DNA from: Acidobacteriota bacterium
GTDB lineage: Bacteria > Acidobacteriota > Terriglobia > Terriglobales > Acidobacteriaceae
Assembly: GCA_021851335.1 (NCBI GenBank)
Contig: JAJZEA010000029.1
Location: 1-38,094, forward strand
Reading direction: 5' to 3'
Length of the DNA: 38,094 nt
This document shows positions 1 to 7,029 of this stretch, one piece after another (position 1 is the stretch's first letter; every line of letters begins with the position of its first letter). Under the pieces are notes generated by a model. The model made no database searches. It saw nothing but the letters and a program-made list of their open reading frames with translations, and was not told the DNA's origin. A program made the position numbers and the translations under genes.

Positions 1-33
1 CTATTTTCTCCCACTTGTACCGGAGGCAAAAAC

Positions 34-570
34 ATGCTCAGGCGCACACTGGTTTCTATTTTTCTGACTTTCTGTATTCTGCCGGTCCACGGCCAATCCG
101 GAGATAACCCGCAGCCTGGAGTGTTTGAGGCCATATCCGGTTCGGCTCTGGTTCCCTTGGAAAATGCTACGGCGACCATCGTTTCCCGCTCAGGAGGGTT
201 CATGGTAGCAAGCGCTCATGCTGCTTATCAAATCGGAGGAGCGAAAGCTCCTGTGCGGTTTCGTGGCGGAATGGTTCTCACCTTTGTTGAAGGCCCAAGC
301 GCAGCGGTTTTTGGGGACGACCCGTCATTCGCTGTCGTTCTGCGCAAGCTGACAGCAACAAAGAAGTATCGTCAAGCTGTGTTCATGAACGCAAAGGCGT
401 ACCCGTTCGGAGAGAAATCATCCACGGACCTCATGAGTGGACGGGTCGCCGTGACAGTCACGCGGGAAAAGGATGGGCGTCTCCGCATCGTGGCTCCTAA
501 CTTGTCTTCAGGCGAGTACGCACTGAGCGCCCCGTATGGGCTGAGTTGGTACTGCTTCGGCGTAGACTAA
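34..570 (+). CDS. Small secreted protein of unknown function
   Basis: A 178-residue protein with a clear N-terminal signal peptide: basic start MLRR, hydrophobic stretch at about residues 6-20, probable cleavage after the HGQ near residue 21. The mature part has no motif I recognise. A ribosome binding site (CCGGAGGC) lies just upstream of the ATG, and an almost identical context precedes the next gene at 646, so the two probably belong to one plus-strand unit and may share ancestry or a regulator. It lies on the putative island. Function unknown; export is the only thing the sequence supports. Confidence 0.6.
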   Translation: MLRRTLVSIFLTFCILPVHGQSGDNPQPGVFEAISGSALVPLENATATIVSRSGGFMVASAHAAYQIGGAKAPVRFRGGMVLTFVEGPSAAVFGDDPSFAVVLRKLTATKKYRQAVFMNAKAYPFGEKSSTDLMSGRVAVTVTREKDGRLRIVAPNLSSGEYALSAPYGLSWYCFGVD

Positions 571-645
571 GCCTTTGCGTCGCAGCCGTAGTTTTTGCAC
601 CTTTTCCGGAACCATGTGGTAGAGTTTTTCACCGGAGGCAAACCC

Positions 646-1197
646 ATGCTGAATCGAGCGCTTCTTCTAATCGCCGTCACTTTTCTTCTGCCTATTTCTG
701 GATGGAGCAGCCACGCGCAGAGCACCCATCCGGAAAACAGCCCCATCCCTCCCGCAGTCCCTCTTACCGCAGGCCTTCGCATTTTTGTAAAGGGGAACAA
801 TGAGGTCGCGGTCAACCTTCGGCGAAAACTGATTCCAAGCGAATGTTTTCTCGTCGTTCAGAATCCAAAGTATGCGGATGCCATTTTGGATGTAGAGCAA
901 GAACTGGAAGCAAGCGGTGCGCAAGGCTCTTGGACCTCCTACGGAAGCGGAACGCTTACCGATAAGGCAGGAAATCTCCTGTGGGCGGACTCAAAGCAGC
1001 TAGGGATGGCCGGGATTCACCGCTCAAGTACACTGAAGCGTTCGAGTTGCTCGCTTCCCCCTTCGCTAGGGATGGCCGGGATTCACCGCTCAAGTACACT
1101 GCTTCCGGGAATTCGGAACCATCCACCTTTGCTAGGGATGGCCGGGATTCACCGCTCAAGTACACTCACTTGTCACCGATCACCGGCCCGCAGATAG
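646..1197 (+). pseudogene. Secreted protein gene whose 3' end is replaced by the CRISPR array
   Basis: The ATG at 646 follows ACCGGAGGC. The product begins with a signal peptide (about residues 1-25, ending SSHAQ) and a soluble segment of about 93 residues up to the motif NLLWADSKQ. At 999 the reading frame enters CRISPR repeat 1 and only stops in spacer 3, at 1195-1197. The part before 999 looks like real coding sequence; the tail just repeats the frame LGMAGIHRSSTL, because one repeat plus one spacer is 66 nt and keeps frame. I infer the native C-terminus was lost when the array arose or recombined here. Alternatively the gene originally ended close to 999. Because the gene reads into the array on the same strand, its promoter could supply pre-crRNA. 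Function of the intact protein unknown. Confidence 0.55.
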
Positions 1198-1364
1198 CTA
1201 GGGATGGCCGGGATTCACCGCTCAAGTACACTAAGAGCGCTCTGTCGATCTGTCGAAAACTTGCTAGGGATGGCCGGGATTCACCGCTCAAGTACACTTG
1301 CGGATGGAAAGCCCAGTTTCCGGGTCTGGCTAGGGATGGCCGGGATTCACCGCTCAAGTACACT
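999..1364 (+). CRISPR. Type II-C CRISPR array, 6 repeats and 5 spacers
   Basis: Six identical 36-bp repeats start at 999, 1065, 1131, 1197, 1263 and 1329, with five unique spacers of exactly 30 bp at 1035-1064, 1101-1130, 1167-1196, 1233-1262 and 1299-1328. Plus-strand repeats begin GCTAGGGATGGCC and end CTCAAGTACACT. I favour plus-strand crRNAs, convergent with cas2, for two reasons. The repeat resembles GC-rich II-C repeats as I recall them (Parvibaculum type, starting GCTGCGGAT and ending TACTCT), and a strong plus-strand terminator follows at 1368-1409. The terminal TACACT resembles the -10 box carried inside repeats of other II-C systems, but no extended -10 is visible. No AT-rich leader is seen on either side. 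Identical repeats and few spacers suggest a young or slowly growing array. Spacer targets cannot be determined here. Confidence 0.97.
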
Positions 1365-1367
1365 AGG

Positions 1368-1409
1368 CCGCGCCGAACTTGCTGAAAAGCAGTAGGTTGG
1401 CGCGGTTTT
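1368..1409 (+). terminator. Intrinsic terminator after the CRISPR array
   Basis: CCGCGCC (1368-1374) pairs with GGCGCGG (1399-1405), and an inner helix TGCT/AGCA (1380-1383, 1388-1391) is capped by a GAAA tetraloop. TTTT follows at 1406-1409. The T-tract is present only in the plus-strand direction, so it ends plus-strand transcripts leaving the array and keeps them from running antisense into cas2, whose stop is 6 nt further on. Its position supports plus-strand crRNA synthesis. It could alternatively be the original terminator of the interrupted secreted-protein gene. Confidence 0.6.
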
Positions 1410-1414
1410 CCTCC

Positions 1415-1753
1415 TCAGAAAAGGAGGATTTGATCGGGAATGGGCTCAGGCTCGCGCGGTTTTCTTCCATAAAACACTTCCATCTTGCCGAACTGGTGAT
1501 CGGTCACAGTCATAAGACGCACTTGCCCAAGCGGCGGGATGATTGCTCGAATCGTACTCCGGTGAGCATCAGCAGCTTCTTCACTAGGAAGATATCGGGC
1601 GTAAATCGAATACTGAAGCATCATAAACCCGTCTTTGAGCAAGCCTTTGCGAAAGCGCGTGTAGTTGCGCTTGTTGTCCGGCGTTTCTACCGGGAGATCG
1701 AACATGGCAATGAGCCACAAGGATCGGTACGCAGAATTAGGCTTCCCTTTCAT
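1415..1753 (-). CDS. cas2: CRISPR-associated endonuclease Cas2
   Basis: A 112-residue protein of the usual Cas2 size. The first beta strand carries the diagnostic WLIAMFDLPV motif, with conserved Asp19, followed by KRNYTRFRKGLLKDGF as seen in type II Cas2 proteins; it ends PDQILLF like other II-C members. It forms the structural dimer bridging two Cas1 dimers in the spacer-integration complex. It is last in the minus-strand cas9-cas1-cas2 operon, 33 nt after cas1, and its stop lies only 50 nt from the last array repeat. No truncation is seen. Confidence 0.96.
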   Translation of the reverse strand: MKGKPNSAYRSLWLIAMFDLPVETPDNKRNYTRFRKGLLKDGFMMLQYSIYARYLPSEEAADAHRSTIRAIIPPLGQVRLMTVTDHQFGKMEVFYGRKPREPEPIPDQILLF

Positions 1754-1786
1754 CGCAATCCAGGACCACGAATCTCATACAAAAGA

Positions 1787-2770
1787 CTAGCTTGCTGATA
1801 CGGCTCTTATTTCATCGGCCTCTACGCGGCGAACACCCCGTTTCGCGGTGACATCTATTGCGCAAGCTTGGAGCAGGCTTGGAATCTCCGGATCACGCAA
1901 CTCTCCGGTGACACACTTTGCAATCGAGTTTGCTGTGCGCAGAAGGATGTCGAAGAGTGATCGTTCTTCTCGTTCGAGAAGGTAGCGTGAGGTTGTGGCC
2001 GAGATCATCCAGCTCTTCGCTCTGGAGTCGAATGGCCCCTCGGCATCTTCCTTTGTGATCCACTGATAGACGCGGCGATCTACCAGTGGCCGAAATGGCT
2101 CCATGACATCGGCGGCAAGACAAAAGGCGTCATAGCGGTTCTTATGCCGTATGCCAATGGACGGATGTAAGCCAGCCGCGCATAGCGCGCGAGCAACAGC
2201 GGCTCGCAGGACGGTGTATCCATAATCAAGGTGCCGGTTTTGATCGGGGTTACCGGACCCTCGCCGGAAACGCCGATCTCCAAAGAGGAGTCCCCAATAC
2301 TTACGAGCGGCCTGGGCTTCGAGGTTTCCTTCGTCTCCGCTGCGAACGCGAGCAGACATTGCAATCAGGCCATGGTCGTTTCCATGCAACTCGCGTAGCA
2401 TCTCACCCTGAGCCTTAATCTTTGCTCGGACGATATGTTGCCAAAGTCGCTTACTTGTAGGAAGTGAGAGCTGCATCTGTTTCGCAAAGCGTTCCGTCTG
2501 TATGAAGTGGCTATCGACGGGAAGGAGCATCGCGGATGGGAGAAAGTTTCCGTTGATGGTCACTACCGAGCCGCCTGCTTCAGCGATGCGTGACAGCACG
2601 GCTTGGGAAAGGTTGATCTGCGGATGTGCCAGCAGCAGAACTGCGATCTCGCTGACTGGAGTCGTGAACGGGAGCGATAACTGATCCTCTTTGCCGCTCT
2701 CTATCACGAGTTGTGCATCTCGAACACTCAGACGCGCGGGATTTGCAATCTCCACAATGCGATCAATCAT
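1787..2770 (-). CDS. cas1: CRISPR-associated integrase Cas1 (type II)
   Basis: A 327-residue Cas1, the catalytic subunit that inserts new spacers at the array. Visible active-site elements are Glu151 (in GNLEAQAARKYW), His209 (in GIRHKNRYDAF) and the acidic motif ADVMEPFRP around residues 220-228 (Asp221/Glu224), the standard Cas1 metal-binding set. The N-terminal beta-rich half is intact. Its ATG overlaps the cas9 stop by 8 nt, indicating translational coupling. With Cas2 and the tracrRNA-loaded Cas9 it should be able to acquire spacers. Neither csn2 nor cas4 is present, which places the locus in subtype II-C. Confidence 0.97.
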   Translation of the reverse strand: MIDRIVEIANPARLSVRDAQLVIESGKEDQLSLPFTTPVSEIAVLLLAHPQINLSQAVLSRIAEAGGSVVTINGNFLPSAMLLPVDSHFIQTERFAKQMQLSLPTSKRLWQHIVRAKIKAQGEMLRELHGNDHGLIAMSARVRSGDEGNLEAQAARKYWGLLFGDRRFRRGSGNPDQNRHLDYGYTVLRAAVARALCAAGLHPSIGIRHKNRYDAFCLAADVMEPFRPLVDRRVYQWITKEDAEGPFDSRAKSWMISATTSRYLLEREERSLFDILLRTANSIAKCVTGELRDPEIPSLLQACAIDVTAKRGVRRVEADEIRAVSAS

Positions 2771-5700
2771 TGGCGGGATGAACCTTTCCGAGGAGATCGA
2801 CGACGACCTTGCGAGGATTCAACGGGCGTAGCGTATTGGGATATTTCGACCAAGTTGTTTTCTGCTTCTTCTGCTCCGCATCATCCTGTGCATTGTTTGC
2901 AGAGGTGAACCATATTTGACCGTTGGCGTAGAACTTCTTCACACGGAAGATCGCTCGTTCACCTTGGAAGTCCATCTCAACGGTGTCGTCTTTCATAAGA
3001 GAAAAGAGGAATTCCGCCTCGGGGTACTCTTTGCTGACTCGCGAAACAGCGGCTCCGTATACAGGCTTCTTAGGTCTTCCGGGCCGCTTGTCTCTTCTAG
3101 GGGCGCGATCATAGACATCCGTCGTTTGGACAACTTCGCTGATCCAGGTTTCTTTACGGGCTGCGTCTCGCACTACAAACAACGCTGCATGATGGATGCC
3201 AGCGGAATCAACGAACCGTTCCCGGCTTCCCGTCGCAACATTCTTTGGGTCTTTTGTCTGACGAATCCTGACTCTGCGAATCGGGATAGTTCTTCCATTC
3301 GCTGCCAGAAGGCGGGGAAGGTTCTCCGGTTTCTCGAACGCTTTAGGATTGCCGCCGACTTCGGCGAGCTTTGTGCGTACAGCATCTCGGACAGCCCGAT
3401 CAACGATCACGTCATCGGCTTCAATATCAGAAAGGGAAAGCGCGGAGACCGCGCATCGCGCGTGAACCGTCGATTTCCCGTTTAGCAGATAGGGCTTCCC
3501 ATAGTTCGTTCCTTTATGGAGTTCGCCACTGATCTTGTGCTCCGGTCGATGAGAAACAACCATCTCAGCCATCTGCTGCTGAAGCTCATGCTCAAATTCG
3601 GGCGATGTCCACGGCTTGGGTATATTTCTCCATGCGCGGGTCCCGGGCTGCCATGGCGCAAGCTGAGATTCACGCGCCATTGCCTGAATGACAGATTGGC
3701 GAGTCAAAGCGATTGTGATCGCGTCGATGGCGTGGTGGCGATGGTCTGTGCGTGGCTTGCCGCGCGTCTCGCCAGCTTCTGGGGAAACAAGCCCTTGCAG
3801 GATTCGTTCAAAACCCCAGTTTCTACGCAGAGTGGCTGTGACCGCTCCTGTTGAAGCGTAGACAGCTTGCTCGGGTTTGCCATCTCTGATGACATCGCGC
3901 CCACCATATAGGAGGGACAGCAGTTCTCCAGCTTTAATACTCGTATACCGTGTGTCGTTGAGCTGTCGTGAACTGAATTCTGTGAGCTTGTCGGCTGTCG
4001 CGATCTCAAACTTGCTAAGCTTGCCCGGATTGCTCCACTTCGCTACGCGCGCAAGAATGACTCTCCAACGCTCAGCGTCATTGGAATATGCCTCATATGG
4101 AGTCTGGTTTCTCTTATGCATGCGGTTTTCATTCAGGCAGCAGAGAACCTTGTTCTGGTATGAATCGTCAGGATGACGGCTGATTGGCAGTATGTGGTCA
4201 ACGTCGAACTCTGGATCATCAAAGAGGCGTGAGAACGAAAGACGTTTACCGGTATAGGGGCACTCGCCTTGCTGTTCGACCCAGAGCTTCGCCTTCTCCA
4301 AATCCTTCCGCGAAGGGTTCAGTATTCCGCATTCGTCCGCCATGCGTTTTGCCAGTAGCTTGTTCTCGGCCTCGCGCTTCCGATTGGCTACCGTTGCCTT
4401 CACCCTCTCCTGTCGTGGCTTCTTCAGCTCTCGCGCCAACTCGATCCGAATTTCGTAGGGCTTCCCGTAGGCACGGACGACGGCGTTGACGACCTTGCGC
4501 AGTTCCGTAAGAGCCCGCTCTACTGCTGGATTTCGGAGGGTGGGGAGAGCCTCTCGAACAGGTGGCAATATGTCATGCACCGGTAGTCCCGAGAACCGGC
4601 TTCCATAGATTTCCGTCTCAGCCTCTTTGAACGATTTCCCATCCAGCATGAGCGGCATGAGTTTGTTAATTGCGACGAGTGAAAGCGCGCAATAATCGGC
4701 CTGTGGTTTTTCGTCAACCAGTGTCTTAGCCGATACCGCATCCAGCCCCAAATGCTCGACAGCTTCTGCCATGAGAAGGTCGTCTGATTCGCTGTTTCGC
4801 CAGTTCTCGATGATCTGATTTTGCTTCCCCTCGGAGAAGCTGTCCCATGCGTTGCCGAACACATTTCGCATCGACTTCTGCGTACGGTTGCCGGGGAGTG
4901 TCTTATCACCGCCTGCTTCGAGATTGAACGTGGTGCCTTTGAGGCCGAGATGCTTTCTGATTGCAGCGAAGGTCTGTGTCCCTTCCCGGTCCAGCAGGTC
5001 GTATAAACTTTTTCGTTCCTCTGGTGTGAGCTTCCGCGATGTTCGCATCGTGGCATCCAGAACAACGAGGTCATTGATCTTTTGCAGCATACGGAAGCGC
5101 TGCGCGGCCATCGAAGCCCACGGCGCACGTCGCTTTGCTGGATGCTTTTCGTCCCCGCGTTCCAGTTCACAAGTTCCGATAAGGTGCTTCTGAGCAGAGA
5201 TTGGTCTCTGGAAGAAGAGCAGACCCCAAATCCGATCACGCAGCTCTTGGGTAAGTACAGAAGTATGGTGCGGCTGTTGCGCTGACCAGATGAGTTCAAA
5301 CTCATGCTCGAACATCCTGCGCGCGGTCCATCGCCTGCGGACTTTTTCCGTATGAGGATTGAGGCCCGCAAAGTATTCTCCCAGGGTGCGTGCGCCAGCT
5401 TCTTGCATGGCGAGTTCGAGGGAATGGATGTCCGCTTTGACCTGCCCCAGATCTTCGTCTTCCTTGGTTTTCTTCGTCTCTTTGCGGTTGGACTTGAAGC
5501 CACGACGCTGGCTCAGATGGAAGAGAACTCGTCCTAGTTCGTGCGGTTCGAGTGCATGATCCAACGCCCGCTTGCGAAGGAAATATAGCGGGCTTTGAGC
5601 GAATGCTTCGCCGTTAATTGAAAGGTATTTGGAGGTCAATGCCTGATCGAAGTTGTTCAGCAGTTGATGGCGCTGTTCCGAGCCCGCACCTTGGCCTGTT

Positions 5701-6008
5701 GAACCGGTGGGCAGGAGGCCTGCGCGCTGGAGTTCGATGAAAAGCTCCCGCTGCCTCGCCACGCGTCTCCGTAGCTGGCGACGCTGCAACCGAGCCGTCC
5801 GTCTCTCTACTGCTTTGGACTGGTCTTTTCCTTGCTCAATATCGAGCGAACTTCCGTCTACTCCGGGCTCGAAAATCCGGACTCCCGTCCGAATCAAATG
5901 CTCCGGATCGTCAGACGCATTGAGGCCGACGAGAGCCCAACCCAACGAGGCAGAGCCGAGATCGAGTCCAAGGACATACTTCTGCGATATTTCCATGGCA
6001 GGGGACAT
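2763..6008 (-). CDS. cas9: Compact type II-C Cas9 endonuclease
   Basis: About 1081 residues from the ATG at 6008, which I prefer because AAAGG lies 8 nt upstream; an in-frame ATG at 6041 would add 11 residues and lacks such a site. Domains in 1081-residue numbering: RuvC-I VLGLDLGSASLGW (Asp16); arginine-rich bridge helix about 68-90; REC lobe including HLSQRRGFKSNRK at about 164-176; RuvC-II YEIRIELARELK (Glu523); HNH domain ECPYTGKR through DVDHILPISR (His605) to NENRMHKRNQTPYE; RuvC-III TDHRHHAIDA (His759, Asp762); then a C-terminal PAM-interacting region. All catalytic residues of both nuclease domains are present, so it should cut both strands. Its size is typical of the small II-C group. 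It heads the cas9-cas1-cas2 operon. PAM unknown. Confidence 0.97.
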   Translation of the reverse strand: MSPAMEISQKYVLGLDLGSASLGWALVGLNASDDPEHLIRTGVRIFEPGVDGSSLDIEQGKDQSKAVERRTARLQRRQLRRRVARQRELFIELQRAGLLPTGSTGQGAGSEQRHQLLNNFDQALTSKYLSINGEAFAQSPLYFLRKRALDHALEPHELGRVLFHLSQRRGFKSNRKETKKTKEDEDLGQVKADIHSLELAMQEAGARTLGEYFAGLNPHTEKVRRRWTARRMFEHEFELIWSAQQPHHTSVLTQELRDRIWGLLFFQRPISAQKHLIGTCELERGDEKHPAKRRAPWASMAAQRFRMLQKINDLVVLDATMRTSRKLTPEERKSLYDLLDREGTQTFAAIRKHLGLKGTTFNLEAGGDKTLPGNRTQKSMRNVFGNAWDSFSEGKQNQIIENWRNSESDDLLMAEAVEHLGLDAVSAKTLVDEKPQADYCALSLVAINKLMPLMLDGKSFKEAETEIYGSRFSGLPVHDILPPVREALPTLRNPAVERALTELRKVVNAVVRAYGKPYEIRIELARELKKPRQERVKATVANRKREAENKLLAKRMADECGILNPSRKDLEKAKLWVEQQGECPYTGKRLSFSRLFDDPEFDVDHILPISRHPDDSYQNKVLCCLNENRMHKRNQTPYEAYSNDAERWRVILARVAKWSNPGKLSKFEIATADKLTEFSSRQLNDTRYTSIKAGELLSLLYGGRDVIRDGKPEQAVYASTGAVTATLRRNWGFERILQGLVSPEAGETRGKPRTDHRHHAIDAITIALTRQSVIQAMARESQLAPWQPGTRAWRNIPKPWTSPEFEHELQQQMAEMVVSHRPEHKISGELHKGTNYGKPYLLNGKSTVHARCAVSALSLSDIEADDVIVDRAVRDAVRTKLAEVGGNPKAFEKPENLPRLLAANGRTIPIRRVRIRQTKDPKNVATGSRERFVDSAGIHHAALFVVRDAARKETWISEVVQTTDVYDRAPRRDKRPGRPKKPVYGAAVSRVSKEYPEAEFLFSLMKDDTVEMDFQGERAIFRVKKFYANGQIWFTSANNAQDDAEQKKQKTTWSKYPNTLRPLNPRKVVVDLLGKVHPAND

Positions 6009-6050
6009 CGTAACGACCTTTACTTTTTTGAAGGTATCCATGATAGCAGC

Positions 6051-6082
6051 GACTACCCGGCTCCTAACGGAGCCGGGTAGTC
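6051..6082 (-). promoter_or_regulatory. Perfect 13-bp hairpin in the cas9 5' region
   Basis: GACTACCCGGCTC (6051-6063) and GAGCCGGGTAGTC (6070-6082) are perfect reverse complements around a 6-nt loop. The hairpin lies between the stop of the small upstream ORF (6101) and the cas9 start (6008 or 6041). Neither strand has a T-tract after it, so it is not a classical intrinsic terminator. It could be an mRNA processing or stability element, or a binding site. Structure certain, role inferred. Confidence 0.5.
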
Positions 6083-6100
6083 AACGACTGCTTTGACCGG

Positions 6101-6253
6101 TTAGAGGATAGTGCTGCCGATAGCTACCAGCAGGCAAAATGCCTTACGCTGGTGGTCGGCGGCGCGGGTGATTTTACCTGTGTCGGGATCCGTATACTCA
6201 GCGGTGAGTACCCAGCGAAAGCCGGGCGGAGCCTCAAAAGGGAATACAAGCAT
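6101..6253 (-). CDS. Small uncharacterised protein between tracrRNA and cas9
   Basis: A 50-residue ORF starting at the ATG at 6253, chosen because GGAG sits 7 nt upstream; the frame is open further upstream to 6346 without a comparable site. The sequence has a central EYTDPDTGKITRAADHQRK segment and a hydrophobic C-terminus (CLLVAIGSTIL). It reminds me of short phage- or plasmid-borne proteins with an F-R-x-V...TGK...A-x-D pattern, but I cannot name a family. It is encoded on the same strand as cas9, about 92 nt upstream, and could be co-transcribed with it. Role unknown; an accessory or regulatory protein of the CRISPR locus is only a possibility. Confidence 0.4.
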   Translation of the reverse strand: MLVFPFEAPPGFRWVLTAEYTDPDTGKITRAADHQRKAFCLLVAIGSTIL

Positions 6254-6433
6254 GTCCGTTCTCCATTCAGTTGAGAACCGCCGGATGAGGACGAGCCTTG
6301 TGAGAGGCGCCAAAGAGGGGTAGCCTCTAAGAAGCCCTTTGTGCAAGCAAAGGCAAGCGACTGACGGTTGAAGTCGCCGGGCGGGAGTGAGGTGTCAGCC
6401 TCCCCCGCCCACGTCTATTGAAATCCAAACTAC

Positions 6434-6559
6434 CATAAAATGCTCAGAGAGCAAACCGTAAAATGCGTTATCATGCTTGCAGAGGGTAAGAAACTTTAAG
6501 CGTTTTAAATGGGTTTGCCCTCTGCTAGGGATGGCAGGTAATCGCCGCTCAAGTACACT
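6434..6559 (-). ncRNA. Candidate tracrRNA (favoured minus-strand model)
   Basis: The first 36 nt (6559 down to 6524) are complementary to the array repeat at 32 of 36 positions: 12 and 15 perfect base pairs flank an internal loop region. Downstream on the minus strand are GCAGAGGG/CCCTCTGC (6525-6518 and 6486-6479), a long nexus-like stem, and TGCTC-TCT-GAGCA followed by TTTTAT (6453-6434), a weak intrinsic terminator. This strand fits plus-strand crRNAs. It would pair with crRNA, recruit RNase III and load Cas9. The 5' end and promoter are not clear; an extension toward about 6625 is possible. The opposite strand also ends in a terminator right after the repeat-like sequence (6562-6597), so a plus-strand tracrRNA is a real alternative. 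Confidence 0.55.
6524..6559 (-). repeat. CRISPR anti-repeat
   Basis: On the plus strand this 36-nt segment matches the array repeat without gaps, with mismatches only at repeat positions 13, 16, 18 and 21. Read on the minus strand it is the anti-repeat that pairs with the crRNA repeat. Its outer 15 nt plus 6 more form a perfect 21-bp inverted match to 6630-6650. Confidence 0.85.
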
Positions 6560-6561
6560 GG

Positions 6562-6597
6562 CCCGCTGTTCCTTCAGGGATGGCGGGTTCTTTATTT
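6562..6597 (+). terminator. Plus-strand terminator beside the anti-repeat
   Basis: CCCGC (6562-6566) pairs with GCGGG (6583-6587), with an inner TTCC/GGGA helix around a TTCA loop, followed by TTCTTTATTT (6588-6597). No plus-strand protein gene lies upstream for several hundred bases, so it probably ends a plus-strand noncoding RNA that includes 6524-6559. That RNA would be either the tracrRNA in the alternative model or a crRNA-like RNA antisense to it. Confidence 0.5.
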
Positions 6598-6630
6598 GAC
6601 TTTTGGCCGTCTAGTGATTAAAAAGAGTGC

Positions 6631-6667
6631 AGTGTACTTGAGCGGCGATTGCCCGGCTATTCTTAGT
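6631..6667 (-). repeat. Degenerate CRISPR repeat, inverted relative to the 6524-6559 copy
   Basis: Read on the minus strand this 37-nt segment matches the array repeat with one inserted base: the last 15 nt (CCGCTCAAGTACACT) are identical and the left half keeps about 11 of 16 positions, including GCCGGG. It shares a perfect 21-bp reverse-complement match (6630-6650) with 6540-6560, separated by 69 nt. On the minus strand the order is repeat, 71 nt, anti-repeat, tracrRNA tail. It ends in the same TACACT -10-like hexamer, so it might also act as a tracrRNA promoter. Confidence 0.75.
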
Positions 6668-7029
6668 AAGCTTTCGTCGTAAGGCTCCGCTCACTGAGCG
6701 CCCTTTGAACGCCTCGGAGACGAGGCGTTCTCGATTTTGCGGGCAGTCCCATAGACATTGCGCTGCTACGCAGCGGATGAATCTCCGACACGTCACCCCC
6801 AAATGGGAACTGCGGAGCGGTGCGGTGTTCACGGATGTTAACATGTTGGGAATGAGTGACTTGCCTGTTTCGTGTTCACGCCTGTGAACGCAGGTTCCCA
6901 TGCGTAGTACAGATTGGCTTCTGCGCGTGAACCTCTTGATTCCACGGGGCATTGCTGCAAGAGCCGCATACAGGCGTTTGACCCGCGCCCGCTGCCAGGT
7001 CTAGCCTTTAAAGCAAGGCGGGTTCCTCC
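6668..7029. other. Noncoding stretch with hairpins; possible oriT region
   Basis: No convincing gene is seen. It contains GAACGCCTCG-GAGA-CGAGGCGTTC (6707-6730, perfect 10-bp stem, followed by TCGATTTT), CGCTGC-TAC-GCAGCG (6761-6775), and GTTCAC-GCCT-GTGAAC (6874-6889), with a further CGTGAAC near 6925. Clustered inverted repeats just upstream of a relaxosome accessory gene and relaxase are where an origin of transfer is expected. I recognise no known MobF nic sequence, so the oriT call is weak. The first hairpin could instead be a terminator. Confidence 0.3.

Noticed and set aside
956..1395. Several ORFs on both strands reading through the CRISPR array
   Set aside because: One repeat plus spacer is 66 nt, a multiple of three, so any open frame in the repeat stays open. 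The peptides are simple repeats of the CRISPR unit.
4520..5503. 327-residue minus-strand ORF
   Set aside because: Lies inside cas9 on the same strand in another frame; cas9 carries the conserved domains.
6051..6082. Intrinsic terminator in front of cas9
   Set aside because: The stem is perfect but no T-tract follows on either strand.
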